This document shows, piece by piece, positions 41,663 to 49,926 of a stretch of 64,000 bases of DNA. The stretch is from BMS3BBIN04 sp964552465 (GTDB taxonomy: Bacteria > Electryoneota > Electryoneia > Electryoneales > Electryoneaceae), in contig CAZKGR010000007.1 in assembly GCA_964552465.1 (NCBI GenBank), positions 73,517 to 137,516 of the forward strand, written 5' to 3'. The stretch's first letter is position 1. Each line of letters starts with the position of its first letter. A model generated the notes under the pieces. The model saw only the letters and a list, made by a program, of their open reading frames with translations. It was not told the origin of the DNA and did no database searches. The position numbers were made by a program, and so were the translations under genes.

Positions 41663-43987
41663 TTACTTCATCAACGTGACCTTCTGAATCTCGTTCAGCT
41701 GGCCGGCAACATTCGCCTGGATGAAGTAGATACCGCTGGACAGGCCGGTGCCGTCGAACACGAAGTTGTGCTGACCGGCGTTCACCTGGCCGTTGACCAA
41801 CGTTGCGACCTGCTGGCCGGCGACGTTGAACACGTTCACAGTCAACTCAACCGTTTCCGGCAGGTTGATCTGGACAGTCGTGGTCGGGTTGAACGGGTTC
41901 GGGTAGGCGGTGCCCATCTCGAACGAAGTCGGTAGTTCAACGACCGTAGTTTCTTCGCTTGCGACTAGGGACTCAGAACCACCCAGCTCACCATTCCATT
42001 CACCAGCAATGACGCCCGTTTTGTAGAAGTCGAAGCTGTCGAAGAAGTAATACGGACCTGCGCCAACACCACCGGTGAAGGTATAGGTGCCTTCTGGCGC
42101 CACACCCGGAACGTCGATTGACAAGCCGGTGTAAGCCGCGTTCATGAATGGGGTCATGGTGAACGCAATGTTGTCCACTGCATAGGTGTTACCGTTCGGA
42201 GCCAGCGCGGTGCTGGTGTATGAGACCGCGTAAGTACCACCGACGTAGCTGACGAGCGTCGCATCATAATAGATGAGACCACCTGCCGCAGGGACAGTAT
42301 CGCTCGTAACAGTCAAGGTCACCACAACCGGATCGGTTGCAGCGAACTCAATGTCACTCACATTGCTGGGTTGCAGCTGGCAAGTGCCGTTGTACGAGTC
42401 AATCGTACCACGGACGATGATGTTGTCACCGATAACGAATTGTGTCATGTCCAAACCGACATTCGCATAAATGCGGATTGTGCCATCACCCGTACCATCG
42501 TTGATGGTGAAGTTGTAATCACCAGCAGCGTTGGGTTCGGAGGTGATTTCACCAGTCAGCTCGCACCATGTGCCTTCATATGGAATCTGGGCATCGAACA
42601 AGCCGGTGTCGAAGGTGATTGGATCTGGCAGCGGATTGTCGGCGCTGAGTTCGGTCCAGGTGAAGTCGATCAATTCGGTGGTGTCCCAATACTGGTCGAC
42701 CTGGCCGATAACATTGATCTCATCCCCACGTTGGAGACCTTCACCGTTCAGGGTGTCAGACGAGTACATCATGATGCCGTAACCGGAATCATCCTGGATG
42801 TACACATCAACGTAATAGTCGTGACAAGTGTCATGACCCTGAGTCACAATACCGGTAACGTTCACAAAAATCCATGGATCCAGATACGGAGTAGGATCAG
42901 CCTGGATCTCAGCAATTGTTACGGTTAGCGTATCGTTCGGCGGAAGGCCCGGATCCCACTCATTCAGCGCACCCGGAGTACCGAAGTCGCCGTCGCCGTA
43001 GGGAAGGTCAGCTTCCAGCCAGTTGAGGCCGTCATCGTTGTTCAGAGTATTGTCGACGCACTGCATGGACGCACCAGTCGGATCCGGCCACAGCACACCA
43101 CCATCGTAGAACACACTGTCAACTACAGCCATTCCTGCGTCGTACAGGAAAACTTCGTCGGCGCTGTTGCTGAGGAAGAAGGTGCTGTACATGTAATCGA
43201 CAGTGAGGCCACCGTTGAGCAGAGGATCGTCGTTAATACCGAGGACAGCGTAACCACCAGCCGGGACAATGACTGTTCCAACGATCAAATGGCTGTCGGT
43301 GTCAGCGTCGCCCAAGGTATAGCCGTCGAGGTCAACATCAAACGCACCTGGATTGTAGAGCTCAACGAATTCACCGTAGGAATCAGATACGGCCGAAGGA
43401 TTCTGCATGATCTCGTTGATCACGAGCGCTGGCTGCGGAGCCCATTCGTTTGCAGCACCCGGAGTTCCCAAGTCACCATCACCAAATGGCAGGTCTGCTA
43501 CTGCCCAGTTTGCACCGATCAGGTTGTCGAGTGCTGGGTCGATCAACTGCATGGAAGCGCCGTTTGGATCTGGGAATGTTGCCCCATCATCCCAAAGCAC
43601 ACGATCCATCTCAACCATACCGGCATCCCAAAGGACAATTTCATCGGAACCATTGCTGAGGTAGAAGGTGGCGGGATACATGTAGTCCACTGGCGTACCA
43701 CCATTTACAGCCAGGGTATCATTAACGCCAAACACGAAATAGCCACCAGCAGGAACAATTGTGGTACCGCTAACAACAAATGTCTCGGCTGCGTTGGTGA
43801 GGTCCTCGACAGTCCAACCGTCCATGTCGACATCGGTCACGCCGTTGTTGTGCACTTCAAAGTACTCACCGAAGCTATCCCACACAGCTGACGGATTCTG
43901 CATGATTTCGGTAATGACAATGTCGGCCTGAGCGGCCACGGCGACCATCATGGCCACCATCACAATGAACCACTTTGCACGTCTCAT
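41663..43987 (-). CDS. T9SS-sorted protein with two lamin-tail domains
   Basis: 774-residue secreted protein. A signal peptide (MRRAKWFIVMVAMMVAVAAQA) is followed by two LTD (lamin tail) domains starting DIVITEIMQNPSAVWDSFGEYFE and LVINEIMQNPSAVSDSYGEFVE, each ending in a PDPxGASMQ stretch. Then come an OB-fold-like region (VTGEITSEPNAAGDYNF, DDGTIRIY-like), an Ig-like region and a sorting domain (AYPNPFNPTTTVQINLP, GLSSGIYFIQANVAG, QKVTLMK). LTD domains in bacteria occur in exported nucleases and adhesins, but no nuclease motif is present. Probably a surface adhesin or scaffold. Confidence 0.88.
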   Translation of the reverse strand: MRRAKWFIVMVAMMVAVAAQADIVITEIMQNPSAVWDSFGEYFEVHNNGVTDVDMDGWTVEDLTNAAETFVVSGTTIVPAGGYFVFGVNDTLAVNGGTPVDYMYPATFYLSNGSDEIVLWDAGMVEMDRVLWDDGATFPDPNGASMQLIDPALDNLIGANWAVADLPFGDGDLGTPGAANEWAPQPALVINEIMQNPSAVSDSYGEFVELYNPGAFDVDLDGYTLGDADTDSHLIVGTVIVPAGGYAVLGINDDPLLNGGLTVDYMYSTFFLSNSADEVFLYDAGMAVVDSVFYDGGVLWPDPTGASMQCVDNTLNNDDGLNWLEADLPYGDGDFGTPGALNEWDPGLPPNDTLTVTIAEIQADPTPYLDPWIFVNVTGIVTQGHDTCHDYYVDVYIQDDSGYGIMMYSSDTLNGEGLQRGDEINVIGQVDQYWDTTELIDFTWTELSADNPLPDPITFDTGLFDAQIPYEGTWCELTGEITSEPNAAGDYNFTINDGTGDGTIRIYANVGLDMTQFVIGDNIIVRGTIDSYNGTCQLQPSNVSDIEFAATDPVVVTLTVTSDTVPAAGGLIYYDATLVSYVGGTYAVSYTSTALAPNGNTYAVDNIAFTMTPFMNAAYTGLSIDVPGVAPEGTYTFTGGVGAGPYYFFDSFDFYKTGVIAGEWNGELGGSESLVASEETTVVELPTSFEMGTAYPNPFNPTTTVQINLPETVELTVNVFNVAGQQVATLVNGQVNAGQHNFVFDGTGLSSGIYFIQANVAGQLNEIQKVTLMK

Positions 43988-44315
43988 GCTGCTATCCTCC
44001 TGTTGAACGTATGGATCTCTTATGTCATGAATGTGAGCGTCTGGGCAAGCGAGAGATCATATCCCCTATGGATCTCCTATGGGGGCGATAAGATACTTCT
44101 TATTATTAGGGTTTGGCTTGCTCAAGTTCAAATTACATGTATCTCATTGCTGGTCAGTTAACACTTTAATATATAAGGTGTTACGAGCTAATAATTGTTA
44201 AAGGAGAGTAGAATAATAGATTATGATTATTTTCGGAAATCCATAAAAAACGGGGACTTCGCACTCAAGCTTGTGCGACGTCCCCTTATAAGAATAGAAA
44301 CCAACCTCCTGGAGA
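43988..44315. other. gene-free spacer
   Basis: About 330 bp, AT-rich in the middle (around 44130-44250) and without a credible gene. It must carry the promoter of the LTD protein (GGAGGA lies shortly before its ATG) and holds the terminator of the Hdr-like operon at its other end. A weak CCCCTATGG/CTATGGGG repeat at about 44058-44083 was the only other structure seen. Confidence 0.55.
44243..44285 (-). terminator. intrinsic terminator of the Hdr-like operon
   Basis: Thirteen-bp arms GGGGACTTCGCAC / GTGCGACGTCCCC (one mismatch) with an 8-nt loop; the minus strand ends CCCCGTTTTTTATGG. Confidence 0.92.
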
Positions 44316-45947
44316 CTACATCATGTCCCAGTCCAGCAGGGGTTCTGCAGTATCTGGCATAGCGTTGACAACTAATTCGACCAACCCACCGTAATACAGG
44401 CCGGATTTTTCTTTAGCACCGTAGAAGTCAATCATGTCACGGAGTGCGCCTTTGCAGTTCGAGCATGGAGCACAGACGTACTTCCTGGTTTCGTCGGTAG
44501 TCATGTCTTCGTCGCCAAAAGCATTCAGAACTTGAGCGAACTTTTTCCTGGCAGACATGAGGTTCCGCCACTCGCTGAAGTTGTTGCCGCTCATGATCGC
44601 GAAACCTGATCCGCCACCGCAGCAGTAGTTGTGGACGCCGTGCGGAGTCATCTCACGGAACTTGGGCGCGATCGAGCGCAGGACTTCGCGTTGCGGTTCG
44701 ACGATGCCAAGGTTGCGCACTGTGTTGCACGGATCGTGCAGTGTAACTGCGAAGTCGTTACGTGATGGATCGAGCTTTAGCTTCCCCCTCTTGACGATGT
44801 CGGCAAGCAATGTCAGCAAGCTTTCACGTGGTGCGAGGTCAATGCCGACACGGTCGGCGATGGTCGCGAGGGCTTTATGCTCATGCCCGCATTCGCCCAT
44901 CACGATCTTCTTCACGCCGAGGTCCTTGGCGATTTGGAAGTGGCGTGTTGCGATGCGTGCGAGTTGTACGTCATCATAAAACAGGCCATAGTTTACGCCA
45001 TCATAGCCTGCAATCTCGCTGGACATGGTCCAGTTGATCCCGGCCTTGTTGAGGATAACTGCTGTGCAACCGTGGTTTTCCGGCCACGCCAGGAACTCAC
45101 CTGCGTTTTCGAGGAGCAGAATATCCGCACCTTCAATATCCCACGGCGTAACGACATCCCAACCAACACGTTCAGACATGTCTTCGTCGATGAACTCGAT
45201 GTTGTCTTTAACGACAACCGAGTTCATACCGGTTGATGAGCCCACAGTCATCTGTTGGACGGTCCCTTTTTCGTGCAGCTCTTTGGGTGCCCATCCGAGT
45301 TCCTGGCTGAACAGTTTGCGCAAGTCGTGGGTGATAAGACCGTTATCGACACCAATGGGGCAGCTTTGTGCGCAGCGGCGGCAGAGTGTACATCTATAGG
45401 ATAGTTCGTAGAGGCGTGCTATGAGCGTGTAGTTCAGATCAATGTCATTGTTCTGAAACTTCTTGACCCATTTGTTTCCCGGTCTGACATACTGGTGATA
45501 CAGACGTCTCAACACTTCGGCGCGGTAGGTCGGACGGTAGAGCTCGTTCCACCCACTGGCTTCATATATGGGGCAATTCTCGACGCAGCTTTGGCAGCGT
45601 GCGCAGTGTTCCATTGACAGTGTCAGCGGTTGGAGAAAGGTCCAGTTGTTTTCCTTGCTGAACAGCTTGTGTAAGCCGGAGAGGAATCGCTCGACGATTT
45701 CAGCCTCTTCTTCCGGTGTTTCAGGTTGCGGTGCACCAGAAGCGATGACGCCGTCCAAGCTGGCGGAGGATGGATAGGTTTCTTTTGCGCTATCCTTCAA
45801 CTCGGGGATAACCGGTCTGAATTCATCGGTGTCATATGGTGCAGGAAGCGGCATCAAGTCCTTTGGATCGACTTTAGCAAGCCTGTCGGCTCCATTGGCC
45901 ATGTCTTTGACCGAATGTGGTTGAACACCACAGAATTGGCACGGCAT
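44316..45947 (-). CDS. HdrD/TmcB/DsrK-like Fe-S protein
   Basis: 543-residue membrane-associated redox subunit. Two [4Fe-4S] motifs CARCQSCVENCP (about 114-125) and CTLCRRCAQSCP (about 189-200) precede two CCG domains; the second shows LHDPCNTVRNLG, HNYCCGGGSGF and CAPCSNCKGAL, the cysteines that bind a noncubane cluster in heterodisulfide reductase D. Order and length match HdrD/TmcB/DsrK proteins, which pass electrons between the quinone pool and a cytoplasmic disulfide or partner. The gene is 2 bp from the NarI-like cytochrome gene, its obvious partner. The physiological acceptor is not identified. Confidence 0.88.
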   Translation of the reverse strand: MPCQFCGVQPHSVKDMANGADRLAKVDPKDLMPLPAPYDTDEFRPVIPELKDSAKETYPSSASLDGVIASGAPQPETPEEEAEIVERFLSGLHKLFSKENNWTFLQPLTLSMEHCARCQSCVENCPIYEASGWNELYRPTYRAEVLRRLYHQYVRPGNKWVKKFQNNDIDLNYTLIARLYELSYRCTLCRRCAQSCPIGVDNGLITHDLRKLFSQELGWAPKELHEKGTVQQMTVGSSTGMNSVVVKDNIEFIDEDMSERVGWDVVTPWDIEGADILLLENAGEFLAWPENHGCTAVILNKAGINWTMSSEIAGYDGVNYGLFYDDVQLARIATRHFQIAKDLGVKKIVMGECGHEHKALATIADRVGIDLAPRESLLTLLADIVKRGKLKLDPSRNDFAVTLHDPCNTVRNLGIVEPQREVLRSIAPKFREMTPHGVHNYCCGGGSGFAIMSGNNFSEWRNLMSARKKFAQVLNAFGDEDMTTDETRKYVCAPCSNCKGALRDMIDFYGAKEKSGLYYGGLVELVVNAMPDTAEPLLDWDMM

Positions 45948-45949
45948 GA

Positions 45950-46870
45950 TTACGCCTCCTTCTCGATTTTCACTTCACCAGTTCCGGAGACGAGGTCCAC
46001 CCAGGTTTTTTTTCCATCAGCACCGATATGCGGTGCTGCCCAAGTCACGGGCTGGGTGACATTTTTAACGATGCTCTTTTCCAGTTTGCCGCCCGGAAGG
46101 TTTGGCTCATCAGACCAGCGCACGCTGTGATACGTGAAATACTTGGTGAAGAAGTGCGTCATGTGAGTGAATGGCAGGTAGACGAAGAAGAGTAACACGA
46201 CAGCGATGTGAACGATACCAATTATTGGCAGGGCAGGTATCGCTCTGAGCGTGAAAATCCCGGCGTATATAGCACTTACATCGGCAACGAACGCTGACTC
46301 GAGTACTGCCCAGAGCACGGTTGTCAGATAGATCGCGCCGAGATGCACGAGATTGAAATAATGGCTGGGTGTGGCGTATTTGCTGAGTCCGGGGTCTGAT
46401 GCACGTTTCACCAACATCAGTATCGCGCCGACTGTACCAAGTGCTCCGCCGACGACGGCGATAGCTCGGATGGCGTGAGTCAGGATCAGGCCGAATCCAG
46501 CGTCGGGGGAAACGCCGCTAATCAGCATGATACTCAGGACAATCGCCAGGGCCATGTTGCCGATCAGCATGTATAGTCCAAAGTGCAGCGCGAATGAGGG
46601 GAACCACAGGCTGCGATTGTGTTCCCAGACGCCTTTCAGCAGCAGGATTTCCGGGATCATGATGGCAAGCTCACCGAAATGATTTTTGTCTAGCGAATGT
46701 TCCCACCAATCCACGGTTTCGAACATGGATTTGCCGGGACGTTCGTGTGGTACGGGTTGCAGTTCCCACCGCAAATGCATCGGTGCACGTGCAATCCTCA
46801 CCGCACGCGCTACGCATGCGACGAGAAATATCAGCACCGACAAATAGACTAGAGCGTGCAAAGCACTCAT
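45950..46870 (-). CDS. NarI-like membrane cytochrome b, HdrE/TmcC/DsrM-like
   Basis: 306-residue membrane protein with five to six helices (about 2-20, 90-120, 130-155, 175-200, 215-245) and histidines positioned for two hemes b: SFALHFGLYM, HYFNLVHLGA and LPFTHMTHFFTKYFTYH. It anchors the Fe-S subunit encoded 2 bp downstream and would exchange electrons with menaquinone. It overlaps the MerR-type gene upstream by 4 nt, so the three genes form one operon. Confidence 0.88.
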   Translation of the reverse strand: MSALHALVYLSVLIFLVACVARAVRIARAPMHLRWELQPVPHERPGKSMFETVDWWEHSLDKNHFGELAIMIPEILLLKGVWEHNRSLWFPSFALHFGLYMLIGNMALAIVLSIMLISGVSPDAGFGLILTHAIRAIAVVGGALGTVGAILMLVKRASDPGLSKYATPSHYFNLVHLGAIYLTTVLWAVLESAFVADVSAIYAGIFTLRAIPALPIIGIVHIAVVLLFFVYLPFTHMTHFFTKYFTYHSVRWSDEPNLPGGKLEKSIVKNVTQPVTWAAPHIGADGKKTWVDLVSGTGEVKIEKEA

Positions 46871-47450
46871 TTCACATCATCCCCCAACGAATCTTTGTTT
46901 GCTTTCTCACGTTTCTTGTTAAGCAGTTCTCTGCAAAGCTTGGCAGATATCGGCGTGTCTGGCTTCCCACCCATAAGATCATAGACCAGGCTTTTCAGGT
47001 CTTCCGTACAAACTGCTGCTGTGCGGTATACTTCACATTTCCGGCAGGCTTCATCGCTACAGCATCCGTTCCGGTTCTGAACCATCCAGCACGGTTCATG
47101 CCGTTCTTCCACAAAAACGCCACAGGTATTGCGTTCCTCGGACGCACAACCCCTGAATTCCCAGCACGGCAGCAGCGCCCACAGGTGGCGAATGCCTTGC
47201 ATGGTCAGACCCTTGACTTTTATCAGCTGCTGAATCATTCGCACACGGTCCAGATCTTCGGGGGAGAGCATGCGGCAACCGCCACGTGTGCGCGCATAAT
47301 GGATCAGTCCCGCGGCTTCGTATTTCCGCAGTGTGGAGTCGGATAACCCGGTAATGCTGCTGCTTCGCCGATGGTGATGATCGGGTCGAGCTGGTTGTCT
47401 GGTGTAACGGCCAGCGTTGTCCGGTTACTCTCGAAGTCGTGTGCGTTCAT
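46867..47450 (-). CDS. MerR-type regulator with two-CW Cys-rich domain, apparent 1-nt frameshift
   Basis: The N-terminus (ATG 47450, MNAHDFESN...PIITIGEAAAL) and the rest (TGLSDSTLRKYEAAGLIHYARTRGGCR...) are in different frames. Joining them at about 47350-47354 by adding one base restores a 194-residue protein with an intact MerR helix-turn-helix. After the HTH comes a cysteine-rich region, CWEF..C....C...PCW......CC....C..C, matching the two-CW pattern. This could sense redox state or metal. The intact downstream part starts at ATG 47271 in its own frame. The break may be a sequencing or assembly error, or a true pseudogene. It is first gene of the Hdr-like operon. Confidence 0.75.
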
Positions 47451-47766
47451 GCAATTTGTATCATTGTTTCTCGTGCGAACAAGTCGTTATGCGAATAATA
47501 TCACAAGAGCTTCACCGTCACGCTTACTTGGGATGCAAGGTACAAGGCTTGGAGTTGAGAATCAAGGGTCGGCGAACAGTAGCTCGTTAAATAATCTAAT
47601 GTTAGGATGGTCTAACAAGACGCTCTGCGGAACCAGGCGTTGCATGCCAGGAGAAGTTCTTCGTCAATTTGCTTGTCATCAACCGATTTGCTTTCTAGGT
47701 TAATAGTAGGGGATCTCATGATATTGAGTGTTGTTGGTGACAAGACGGTTGTCGATGGGGGGACGA
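47451..47766. other. divergent promoter region
   Basis: About 316 bp between the MerR-type regulator (minus) and the T9SS protein (plus), without a credible gene. It contains an inverted repeat TGTTAG-N6-CTAACA at 47600-47617, a candidate operator, and a short TTAAATAATCTAAT tract just before it. Confidence 0.5.
47600..47617. promoter_or_regulatory. candidate operator TGTTAG-N6-CTAACA
   Basis: Dyad of 6-bp arms in the intergenic region shared by the MerR-type operon and the T9SS gene. MerR regulators bind dyads inside promoters, so this is a candidate site, with no other support. Confidence 0.35.
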
Positions 47767-49716
47767 ATGAAAGCACTCGCACGGTTGGTTTTGATTGCTG
47801 GCTTCGTGGTATGTGGATTCATATCCGTGTCAGCCCAGCAGCTGGGTGACACGTTGCATGTGGCGACGACCTGGGTCGATCAGCAGCATGAGGCGTCGTT
47901 CGGAAGGATGATTGGGATAGACGAGCCCTCTGAGAACAATTGGCAGGAAGCGTGGGTGACTTGGACAGTCCGGGAATCTCAACAAGGTACGTCGCGAGCT
48001 GATCACCGGATTATCGACCTGCATGATGGAATTCCTCAAGGTGAACCTCATTACGAGGACGGAATCCTTTTTGGTCCTTGGTCTGTTGCTCCAACCCTGG
48101 CTGTTTGCCCAACCTTTGGGCCCGCGATTGCTTATGTCAATAACAGAGATGAGATCATTCCCGAGGAGTATCACTCATCGATTGCAACAGTAAACCCGTT
48201 CTTCGAGCTGGATATATTTCACACATATGATTATCCAGAAGCGATTATTGGTTGCGATGCACCACGTATCTCAGGAATGCTCTATGAAGATCACTATTAT
48301 CTCCACAGCCTTCTGTATTCTGAACGTCCCTCAGCGAGAGAACTTTTTTATCATCGGGGTGAAGTGAATCCTATATCGCTCGTAGTCACCAACGCCACTC
48401 CCGACTCGGCTAGACTTCTTGTTACAGCTCAGGCAACAAACTTCAGCGGTGTGATTGCAACCTCTTTCGACGGCAGCCGTGTGGCTATAGCTCAAACCGT
48501 TGGTCGTTACAACACGCTGGGTGAGGGCGCGGAAGACCGTCTCGACAACAACGACATCTACATCTGGGAGAGCGAGGACGGTGGCGACACGTGGGATTTG
48601 GGTCTTGAGAACGCGCTCAACCTGACTAATTTCATCGCACCGAATCCGGACGCTTTGCCGGACACGACACTTGCCAATCAGGATACAATGCGTGTCTATG
48701 GCGATCTGGATATGATGTACGATTATTACGACCGCTTGCACGTCGCCTTCACTGTCATCAACTATTACCATTTCGAGGATAGCACTACTCAAAGTAGTCG
48801 TCTCTACTACTGGAACAATGAAGACCAGTACTTTATCATGCTCGCCGACGGAAATTTTGAAACGGGCGCATCAACACCGCACATGGAACCTGTGAATTGC
48901 AACCCAAACCTGTACTACGAACTGGATACTGACGTGATTTGGTGCTCGTGGGTGCAATACGGCGATCCGGAAGACTACGACGGTATGGGTGATCCCATTG
49001 ACGCTTCCGATGATGGATACAAAGCAAGCGATATCTATGTCAGTGCATCCCATAATCGGGTTCGTTGGGCATACGGTGTGAACATCACCAACACGCGCAA
49101 TGAGGGTACGCTGCTGGCACCCTATGAGACTGAGAGCGAACGAGAGATGTCGCTGTCATTGCCCGATGATGGCGATTACCTGCATTTCTTCTATACGGTT
49201 GATTACGATCCTGGGATCAGTGTTCCAGCTAGCGATCTTTATCATACACCGATCGAACCGCAAGGTGAACCTACTGAAAACATCATGGTCTATCACTGGG
49301 TAGAGAAGCAGGACATTCTTGATCAATTCGACTACTGGGAATATCCACCTTATGTGATCGGGCCGGACAATTACCCGCTGCACATCGACAGCACCGGATT
49401 CTTCGAGGTCGGGGTGGATGAAGACTCAGGGCTGGATCTTGTCATACCTGGTGAGTTTGAGCTGAAGGCGATCTATCCAAATCCGTTCAACGCAACCGCG
49501 CGAATTGAGTTCAGCCTACCCGCGCCAGACTACGCGAGTGTGACGATTGTGGATGTACTCGGACGTGAAGTCGCGCGATTGGCTGACAGACGATTTACCC
49601 CCGGATCACACACTCTGACCTTTGACGGGTCCGACTTCGCCAGTAGTGTGTATTTCGTGCGTACACGGACACAGAATCATGGAGTGCAGGTACGGAAGGT
49701 TGTGTTGATGAAATAA
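47767..49716 (+). CDS. secreted protein with T9SS sorting domain, function unknown
   Basis: 649-residue exported protein. The ATG at 47767 (GGGGGG upstream) begins a signal peptide MKALARLVLIAGFVVCGFISVSAQ; an earlier in-frame ATG at 47728 adds 13 residues. The body, about 30-560, is rich in aromatic and acidic residues with propeller-like strands (SRLYYWNNEDQYFIM, YKASDIYVSASHNRVRWAYG) but matches no family I recognise; a sialidase-like propeller is conceivable. The end has IYPNPFNATARIEFSLP, DVLGREVARLA, SSVYFVRTRTQ and VRKVVLMK, a type A sorting domain. Confidence 0.82.
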   Translation: MKALARLVLIAGFVVCGFISVSAQQLGDTLHVATTWVDQQHEASFGRMIGIDEPSENNWQEAWVTWTVRESQQGTSRADHRIIDLHDGIPQGEPHYEDGILFGPWSVAPTLAVCPTFGPAIAYVNNRDEIIPEEYHSSIATVNPFFELDIFHTYDYPEAIIGCDAPRISGMLYEDHYYLHSLLYSERPSARELFYHRGEVNPISLVVTNATPDSARLLVTAQATNFSGVIATSFDGSRVAIAQTVGRYNTLGEGAEDRLDNNDIYIWESEDGGDTWDLGLENALNLTNFIAPNPDALPDTTLANQDTMRVYGDLDMMYDYYDRLHVAFTVINYYHFEDSTTQSSRLYYWNNEDQYFIMLADGNFETGASTPHMEPVNCNPNLYYELDTDVIWCSWVQYGDPEDYDGMGDPIDASDDGYKASDIYVSASHNRVRWAYGVNITNTRNEGTLLAPYETESEREMSLSLPDDGDYLHFFYTVDYDPGISVPASDLYHTPIEPQGEPTENIMVYHWVEKQDILDQFDYWEYPPYVIGPDNYPLHIDSTGFFEVGVDEDSGLDLVIPGEFELKAIYPNPFNATARIEFSLPAPDYASVTIVDVLGREVARLADRRFTPGSHTLTFDGSDFASSVYFVRTRTQNHGVQVRKVVLMK

Positions 49717-49723
49717 AACTCAG

Positions 49724-49751
49724 TCCTGAGTCTTGAGACCTGAGTCCTGAG
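49724..49751. repeat. heptad repeat array (TGAG type), 4 units
   Basis: TCCTGAG, TCTTGAG, ACCTGAG, TCCTGAG begin 8 bp after the stop of the T9SS protein. Forms the left arm of the composite repeat region that ends at 49926. Confidence 0.8.
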
Positions 49752-49761
49752 AAAAGAACTC

Positions 49762-49787
49762 TTACCACGGACTTCAGTCCGTGGTAA
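49762..49787. repeat. TTACCACGGA palindrome, copy 2
   Basis: Same 10-bp arms as 4712-4737 with loop CTTCAG instead of ATTAAG; followed by AAAAAGT, so it could also terminate plus-strand transcription. Confidence 0.8.
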
Positions 49788-49796
49788 AAAGTACTG

Positions 49797-49891
49797 GTAG
49801 CCCGGCACTCCCTAGTGCCGGGTCATTCTCTGTCGCGGACGACTGTCCGCGACAACAGAGGTCCCGGCAATTTTCTGGGTTGCCGGGCTAC
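49797..49891. repeat. cluster of three hairpins, GTAGCCCGGCA pair inverted around a third
   Basis: Hairpin A 49801-49822 (CCCGGCACT / AGTGCCGGG) preceded by GTAG. Hairpin B 49831-49854 (TGTCGCGGAC / GTCCGCGACA, loop GACT). Hairpin C 49863-49887 (CCCGGCAA / TTGCCGGG) followed by CTAC, the reverse of A. Confidence 0.82.
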
Positions 49892-49894
49892 ATT

Positions 49895-49926
49895 CCTCAC
49901 ACCTCACACCTCACACCTCACACCTA
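49895..49926. repeat. heptad repeat array (CCTCACA)4, runs into a stop codon
   Basis: Four perfect CCTCACA units, then CCTA, whose CTA is the stop codon (TAG, minus strand) of the tricorn-like protease gene. Preceded by GGGCTACATTC, a linker shared with 63933-63944. Confidence 0.88.
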
